Shown one piece after another: positions 58,934-64,000 of a stretch of 64,000 nt of DNA. Positions within the stretch are counted from its first letter, which is position 1. Each line of letters starts with the position of its first letter. The position numbers and the translations under genes were made by a program. The DNA is taken from assembly GCA_027920525.1 (NCBI GenBank), contig CP115858.1, forward strand, positions 3,100,001 to 3,164,000. The letters run 5' to 3'. The DNA is from Chryseobacterium daecheongense. Its GTDB lineage: Bacteria > Bacteroidota > Bacteroidia > Flavobacteriales > Weeksellaceae. Below the pieces are notes generated by a model, which was given only the letters and a program-made list of their open reading frames with translations, searched no databases and was not told where the DNA came from.

Positions 58934-60262
58934 TTAGAATTCAATGTCTACTTCTAATTTCTCAGCCAATAATCTGGAAATTTTTTCTTTTAAAGGTTCA
59001 ATATCAATGTTTTGCATGGCATCATTGGCAAATGCATATAATAATAATGCCTGAGCTTCTTTTTTAGAGATTCCTCTTGCTCTCAGATAGAATAATGCGT
59101 CGTCATTCAGCTGACCTACAGTACAACCATGTGAACACTTTACATCATCTGCAAAGATTTCCAATTGAGGCTTTGTATCAATACTTGCTCCCTCGCTTAG
59201 CAAAACATTATTATTTTGCTGATAAGCATTGGTTTTTTGAGCTATTTTATCAACGAAAACTTTTCCGTTGAATACACCATGTGCCTTATCTTTAAATATC
59301 CCTTTATAGTTTTGATAACTTTCACAATTCGGCTGATTATGGTGAACTGCAGTATGGTGATCCACCAACTGATCTTTTCCGATAATCGTAATCCCGTTCA
59401 TAAATGAATTGATATTCTGTCCGTTATGAATGAAATCGAGATTGTTTCTTACCAGTTTTCCTCCAAAAGAAAACGTGTTTACAGTTGTTAAACTATCTTT
59501 TTCCTGTTTTGCAAAAGTGTTGTCAATCAGATAAGAAGTGTCATTATCATTCTGAAGCTTATGCCAGTCTGCTTTTGCATTGGGATAAGTGAAAATTTCA
59601 GTTACTGAATTTGTTAATACAAAAGTATCATCAAAATTATGGTGACTTTCAATAATTTCCACTTTTGCTCCGTCTTCTACGATAAGTAGGTTTCTTGTGT
59701 TGTAGAAGGTGTTTTCCTCTTGATTTTGTGAAAGATAGAAAACGTGGATAGGTTTTTCAATAACTACATTTTTAGGAACTTTCAGGAAGAACCCGTATTT
59801 GCAATAAGCAAGATTCAGGTCCGTGAAAGCTGATTTTTCTGCAGCAATTGTATTAAAGTATTTATCAAATACTTCTTTATGCTTTTCATCATTCAAAGCA
59901 TAGTTGAAGGACAAAAACTCTACATTCTCAATAGAAACTTTTGATAATTCTTTATGAAGTTTACCATTCACAAAAACAATCCAGTCAAAATTTTCTTCAC
60001 CAAGATGCAATTGCTCCAATTGCTCTTTAGTAATATTGTGACCTTCTTTAGGGAAAAAATTATAGTTTTTTTCCGTGATCTCTTTTAGGTTGGTATATTT
60101 ATATTCTTCGTCTTTTTTGGTTGGAAAACCAATACTTTCGAACGCCCGAAGAGCTGACTTTCTATCTTCATCCAGAAATCTGTGACGAAGACTTTCCAAA
60201 AACTCATCGTGGTTGTCAATAATTTGATCGTATAAAGCCATTACTGAAATTTCGGCCATCAC
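58934..60262 (-). CDS. sufD: SufD, Fe-S cluster scaffold component
   Basis: 442 aa (start at codon 1 or the adjacent Met). SufBD beta-helix domain from about 150: IEKPIHVFYLSQNQ, SEGASIDTKPQLEIFADDVK, CSHGCTVGQLNDDALFYLRA, where the Cys/His are near the SufB-SufD interface. Forms the SufB-SufC2-SufD complex that builds Fe-S clusters. Last gene of the suf block; about 105 bp gap before it from sufC. Confidence 0.95.
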   Translation of the reverse strand: MMAEISVMALYDQIIDNHDEFLESLRHRFLDEDRKSALRAFESIGFPTKKDEEYKYTNLKEITEKNYNFFPKEGHNITKEQLEQLHLGEENFDWIVFVNGKLHKELSKVSIENVEFLSFNYALNDEKHKEVFDKYFNTIAAEKSAFTDLNLAYCKYGFFLKVPKNVVIEKPIHVFYLSQNQEENTFYNTRNLLIVEDGAKVEIIESHHNFDDTFVLTNSVTEIFTYPNAKADWHKLQNDNDTSYLIDNTFAKQEKDSLTTVNTFSFGGKLVRNNLDFIHNGQNINSFMNGITIIGKDQLVDHHTAVHHNQPNCESYQNYKGIFKDKAHGVFNGKVFVDKIAQKTNAYQQNNNVLLSEGASIDTKPQLEIFADDVKCSHGCTVGQLNDDALFYLRARGISKKEAQALLLYAFANDAMQNIDIEPLKEKISRLLAEKLEVDIEF

Positions 60263-60367
60263 ACCTTTTTTATGTATTTAAAAATTGTATTACCATTTGC
60301 GGTTTTTCCGCTTGACTTTTAGTAATGATTGATAAAATCGGTACTAAAAATATTTCTTCTTATCTAA

Positions 60368-61111
60368 TTAGTTAAGAAGCCAATCGTAACCTTTTGCTTC
60401 CAATTCTAAAGCAAGAGATTTGTCACCAGTCTTTATAATTTTACCGTTAGCCAGTACATGAACAAAGTCCGGTTGGATATAATTAAGCAATCTTTGATAG
60501 TGGGTAATCAAAAGAACTGCATTTCCTTCGTTTTTAAAGTAATTTACTCCATCTGCAACGATTCTTAAAGCATCAATATCCAATCCTGAATCTGTCTCAT
60601 CAAGAATAGCTAATTTTGGATTAAGCATCATCATCTGAAAGATCTCATTTCTCTTCTTTTCACCTCCCGAAAATCCTTCGTTTAATGATCTTGAAAGGAA
60701 ATCTTTTTTAATTCCAAGTTTTTCAGATTTTTCACGAATCATAGCAAGCATTTCTTTTGCCGGCATTTCTTCGAGTCCGTTTGCTTTTCTGTTTTCGTTT
60801 AAAGCAGCTTTAATAAAGTTAGTAACAGAAACTCCAGGAATTTCTACCGGATACTGAAAAGAAAGGAATATTCCTTTGTGCGCTCTTTCTTCAGGAGCAT
60901 CCTCATTGATGTTTTCGCCCTCAAAAATAATTTCACCTTCTGTAACCTCATAATCTTCTTTTCCTGCGATAATAGAAGAAAGGGTAGATTTTCCTGCTCC
61001 GTTAGGTCCCATAATAGCATGGACTTCACCTGGTTTTATTTCAAGATTGATACCTTTTAAAATTTGTGCGCCATCTTCAATTCTGGCGTGTAAGTTTTTT
61101 ATTTCTAACAT
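60368..61111 (-). CDS. sufC: SufC, Fe-S assembly ATPase
   Basis: 247 aa ABC-type ATPase. Walker A GPNGAGKST, signature GFSGGEKKRNE, Walker B KLAILDETDSGLD. Drives conformational change in SufB and SufD during cluster assembly in the cytoplasm. A GNAT gene separates it from sufB by about 530 bp. Confidence 0.96.
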   Translation of the reverse strand: MLEIKNLHARIEDGAQILKGINLEIKPGEVHAIMGPNGAGKSTLSSIIAGKEDYEVTEGEIIFEGENINEDAPEERAHKGIFLSFQYPVEIPGVSVTNFIKAALNENRKANGLEEMPAKEMLAMIREKSEKLGIKKDFLSRSLNEGFSGGEKKRNEIFQMMMLNPKLAILDETDSGLDIDALRIVADGVNYFKNEGNAVLLITHYQRLLNYIQPDFVHVLANGKIIKTGDKSLALELEAKGYDWLLN

Positions 61112-61129
61112 TTTATTTGCTTAAACAAA

Positions 61130-61639
61130 TTATTTTTGAATTCTATATACTAAACTTTCCGGCTGATCCGAGACATCATTAAGTTTTCCTGTCTGCTCCA
61201 TTCCTGCTTTCTCCAATACTTTGATGGAAACTATATTGTTAGGGCGGACAACACCGAAAATTTCCTTTTCATTTAAATCATTGAAACCGAAGTCTATTGT
61301 CTTTTTTGAAAATTCTGTTGCATATCCTTTTCCCCAAGCTTCGGGAGCAAAGCGATATCCCAGATTTAATTTTTCTGTCTCACCATACATTTTATAGCTT
61401 AACCCTCCAAAACCAATAATTTTTTCCGGATTTTCTTTTTCTGAAACAGCCCAGGCTCCAAAATTATTTTGTTCCCAGTGTTCCAGCATTCTATTAAATG
61501 TACTTGTAGCCTTTTCAAGACTCATTGGTCCATTTGGATTATATAAATTAGTCTGCGGATCATTATTAATTTCAAAAAATCTTTCAAAATCGTCTTTTTC
61601 AGGTTTTCTTAAAATCAATCTTTCCGTAGTTTCCTTCAT
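61130..61639 (-). CDS. GNAT acetyltransferase within suf operon
   Basis: 169 aa. GNAT (RimJ/RimL-like) fold: TERLILRKPEKDDFERFF opening, LGYRFAPEAWGKGYATE with the acetyl-CoA loop (R/Q-x-x-G-x-G/A), and VSIKVLEKAGMEQTGKL. Acetylates an unknown amine or protein N-terminus. Two bases from sufB and 18 from sufC, so co-transcribed with the suf genes. A link to Fe-S biology is not shown. Confidence 0.88.
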   Translation of the reverse strand: MKETTERLILRKPEKDDFERFFEINNDPQTNLYNPNGPMSLEKATSTFNRMLEHWEQNNFGAWAVSEKENPEKIIGFGGLSYKMYGETEKLNLGYRFAPEAWGKGYATEFSKKTIDFGFNDLNEKEIFGVVRPNNIVSIKVLEKAGMEQTGKLNDVSDQPESLVYRIQK

Positions 61640-61641
61640 AA

Positions 61642-63090
61642 TTACCCTACCGAACCTTCTAATGATATCTCTAATAATTTCTGGGCTTCAATAGCAAACT
61701 CCATTGGAAGTTTATTTAAAACTTCCTTACTGAACCCATTTACAATCAAAGCAATAGCCCTTTCTGTATCAATACCTCTCTGATTGCAATAGAAGATCTG
61801 ATCTTCCCCAATTTTTGAAGTAGTAGCTTCATGCTCCAGCTGTGCAGTCGGGTCTTTGATCTCAATATATGGGAAAGTATGCGCACCGCACTCATTACCC
61901 ATCAGTAATGAATCACACTGTGAAAAGTTTCTTGCTCCTTTTGCAGAAGGCATTACTTTTACCTGCCCTCTATATGAGTTCTGAGATTTTCCTGCTGAAA
62001 TACCCTTGGAAATAATCGTTGATTTCGTATTCTTTCCGATGTGGATCATTTTAGTTCCTGTATCAGCATACTGGTGATTATTTGTCACCGCAATGGAGTA
62101 AAATTCACCTATTGAGCCATCTCCTTTTAAAATACAAGAAGGATACTTCCATGTTACTGCAGACCCGGTTTCAACCTGCGTCCAGGAGATTTTTGCATTT
62201 TTTTCGCAAAGTCCTCTTTTAGTCACAAAATTGAATACACCTCCCTTGCCTTCTTCGTTACCCGGATACCAGTTCTGAACAGTTGAATATTTAATTTCTG
62301 CATTGTCCATTGCTATTAATTCCACAACAGCTGCATGGAGCTGATTTTCATCTCTGGAAGGAGCTGTACATCCTTCAAGATAAGAAACATAACTTCCTTC
62401 ATCCGCAATAACAAGGGTTCTTTCGAACTGTCCTGTTCCAGCCTGATTGATACGGAAGTAAGTAGAAAGCTCCATCGGGCATCTTACACCTTTTGGAATA
62501 TAGCAGAAACTTCCGTCAGAAAAAACCGCGGAGTTTAATGCAGAATAAAAATTATCTCCTCTTGGAACTACTTTTCCAAGATATTTTTTCACCAGGTCTG
62601 GGTGATTTTTTATCGCTTCGGAAATAGAGCAGAAAATAATTCCTTTTTCTGCCAGGGTTTCCTGAAAAGTTGTTTTTACAGAAATAGAATCGATGACGAT
62701 ATCTACCGCAACTCCCGAAAGTCTTTTTTGCTCTTCGATATTGATACCTAGCTTTTCAAATGTTTTGAGAAGCTCAGGATCTACCTCATCTAGGCTTGCC
62801 AACTCAGGATTTTTCTTTGGAGCTGCATAATAACGGATAGCTTGGAAATCTGGTTTTTCATATTTAATATTTGCCCAAGTAGGTTCTACCATTTTAAGCC
62901 ATATTCTGAAAGATTCCAAACGCCATTCTGTCATCCATTCCGGTTCTTCTTTTTTAGCAGAAATGGCACGGATGATATTCTCATCTAAACCAATTGGGAA
63001 ATCTTCATAATCGATCTTGGTTTCCCAACCGAATTCATACTTTTTATTTTCTAAATCGACGCGTAAATCGTCTTCTGTATATTTACTCAT
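61642..63090 (-). CDS. sufB: SufB, Fe-S cluster scaffold
   Basis: 482 aa, full length. Assembles and hands over clusters in SufBCD. Characteristic [40 protein letters not shown], SSCxxxx-type scaffold region and [14 protein letters not shown]...[22 protein letters not shown] near the C-terminus. Confidence 0.96.
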   Translation of the reverse strand: MSKYTEDDLRVDLENKKYEFGWETKIDYEDFPIGLDENIIRAISAKKEEPEWMTEWRLESFRIWLKMVEPTWANIKYEKPDFQAIRYYAAPKKNPELASLDEVDPELLKTFEKLGINIEEQKRLSGVAVDIVIDSISVKTTFQETLAEKGIIFCSISEAIKNHPDLVKKYLGKVVPRGDNFYSALNSAVFSDGSFCYIPKGVRCPMELSTYFRINQAGTGQFERTLVIADEGSYVSYLEGCTAPSRDENQLHAAVVELIAMDNAEIKYSTVQNWYPGNEEGKGGVFNFVTKRGLCEKNAKISWTQVETGSAVTWKYPSCILKGDGSIGEFYSIAVTNNHQYADTGTKMIHIGKNTKSTIISKGISAGKSQNSYRGQVKVMPSAKGARNFSQCDSLLMGNECGAHTFPYIEIKDPTAQLEHEATTSKIGEDQIFYCNQRGIDTERAIALIVNGFSKEVLNKLPMEFAIEAQKLLEISLEGSVG

Positions 63091-63173
63091 TATTTTTTTT
63101 TAGATTTCAGATGTTAGATTTCAGATTGAAGAATAGGTCTTTTATCTGATATCCAGCATCTAATGTCTTTTCT

Positions 63174-63503
63174 CTATAGAGAAAAACTTTCTCCACAACC
63201 ACATGTTCTGGATGCATTCGGATTGTTAAAAACAAATCCTTTTCCATTCAAACCTCCTGAATATTCAAGAATTGTACCCGCTAAATAGAGGATAGATTTT
63301 TTGTCCACAACAATCTTAACATCGTTATTTTCAATAATCTGATCTGTTTCTGTTTTTTCGTTATCAAACTTTAAAACATATTCCAAACCAGAACATCCTC
63401 CACTTTTCACCCCCACTCTTATATAATCTTCAGCAGGGTCAAAGCCTTCTTCCGTCATTAGTTGGATGGCTTTTAACTTCGCTTGATCTGATACTGTTAT
63501 CAT
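63174..63503 (-). CDS. SufA/IscA-type Fe-S carrier
   Basis: 109 aa HesB-type carrier. The three cluster ligands are visible: GGCSGLEY and TCGCGESF. Transfers Fe-S clusters from SufBCD to target proteins. First gene of the suf block, preceded by a consensus promoter. Confidence 0.93.
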   Translation of the reverse strand: MITVSDQAKLKAIQLMTEEGFDPAEDYIRVGVKSGGCSGLEYVLKFDNEKTETDQIIENNDVKIVVDKKSILYLAGTILEYSGGLNGKGFVFNNPNASRTCGCGESFSL

Positions 63504-63531
63504 TGTATTTATTTAGAATGATTTAATCTTG

Positions 63532-63563
63532 CAAAAATACGAACTAATTTCCGCAATCTCAAA
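63532..63563 (-). promoter_or_regulatory. suf operon promoter
   Basis: Minus strand: TTTG (63560-63563), 20 nt, TATTTTTG (63532-63539), about 30 nt before the SufA-type gene start. No obvious Fur-type palindrome overlaps it. Confidence 0.65.
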
Positions 63564-63714
63564 TTGAAGATATCTATTTTAATAATTCTAATCACAAGAG
63601 GATCATTATACATATGATCACTGCTATTAAAAATGGATAAATTTTCTGCGGCAAAATTAGTGATTCTGGTTCGATTTAACTTTAGACAGTATTTTTTATC
63701 TATAAAGAACTATT

Positions 63715-64000
63715 ATGAAAAATAAATTACCGGTCTTTTTTGTGTTGTTTCTATTGTCTATGTCCTATGGACAGACGACACGTTATATTTATGAAACAGC
63801 TGTAAATCCGGATTCAATTAACCTGGTAGGGCTGAAGACTGAAAGGACTTTCCTCGATATCAAAGGCAGTCAATCGTTATTCATAAGTGAACATAAATTA
63901 GTAAGGGACTCTCTTGTGTCAAACTTTAAACGGGATGAAAGGATAAGTAATAAAAAAGAGGGTAAAGATTTTTCAAAATTAGGAATAGGAAAATCGGGAG
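63715..64000 (+). CDS. GLPGLI-family protein, 3' end outside window
   Basis: 95 codons visible. Signal peptide (MKNKLPVFFVLFLLSMSYGQ) then TTRYIYETAVNPDSI...ERTFLDIKG, which resembles the opening of GLPGLI proteins, a Bacteroidota family with a C-terminal GLPGLI motif that lies past the window edge. Secreted, unknown function. Confidence 0.6.
   Translation, partial: MKNKLPVFFVLFLLSMSYGQTTRYIYETAVNPDSINLVGLKTERTFLDIKGSQSLFISEHKLVRDSLVSNFKRDERISNKKEGKDFSKLGIGKSG

Overview
The window is chromosomal DNA of a Flavobacteriia member, most likely Chryseobacterium or a close Weeksellaceae relative. Evidence: AT-rich DNA, Bacteroidota-type promoters (TTG/TTTG, about 20 nt, TAnnTTTG), type IX secretion sorting domains, many Bacteroidota-only families (DUF6268, DUF4840, DUF3078, GLPGLI), an S46 dipeptidyl-peptidase, and a suf operon.

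Layout. 1-20 kb is housekeeping and envelope: the end of thiL, a DUF6268 barrel, a LytS/LytTR-type two-component pair, an outer-membrane barrel, a secreted RCC1-repeat protein, a Cys-rich double-glycine leader peptide, peptidase T, HMG-CoA lyase, a sulfurtransferase, a block with a DUF59 protein, a DnaQ-like exonuclease and CsaA, an ECF sigma factor with a membrane-spanning anti-sigma-like barrel protein, and a YbaK-type deacylase. 33.9-64 kb returns to this style: S46 peptidase, META lipoprotein, a three-gene secreted-protein operon next to a LytTR regulator lacking the phospho-acceptor Asp, HflX, cation/proton antiporters, truncated hemoglobin, a possible aerolysin-like lipoprotein, a Kir channel, GdhA, DprA, a rhomboid protease and the suf operon.

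The accessory region is 20226-33199, a 12,974-bp Tn7-like transposon that splits comM (yifB). Its ends are TGT...ACA inverted repeats (20 of 25 positions identical) with five inward-facing RTGATAA-core sites, the likely TnsB-binding sites. The core is tnsA-tnsB-tnsC-tniQ, overlapping and leftward, with a divergent TnsE-like gene converging on tniQ. Cargo is defence-like: an unknown gene plus a XRE-ImmA/IrrE protein, a serine recombinase, an ApeA-like HEPN protein, and an AbiEii/AbiEi pair arranged tail to tail. AbiEi is preceded by four tandem copies of a promoter plus palindromic operator.

The most interesting reading joins three observations. TnsA keeps only one of its catalytic positions in a hand alignment; the element carries a small serine recombinase; and the insertion removed roughly 80-85 codons of comM (including Walker A) without a matching 5-bp target duplication. 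All three fit a Tn7-like element that has gone from cut-and-paste to replicative transposition with resolution, though each alone has other explanations. comM is broken while dprA, the other competence gene here, is intact.
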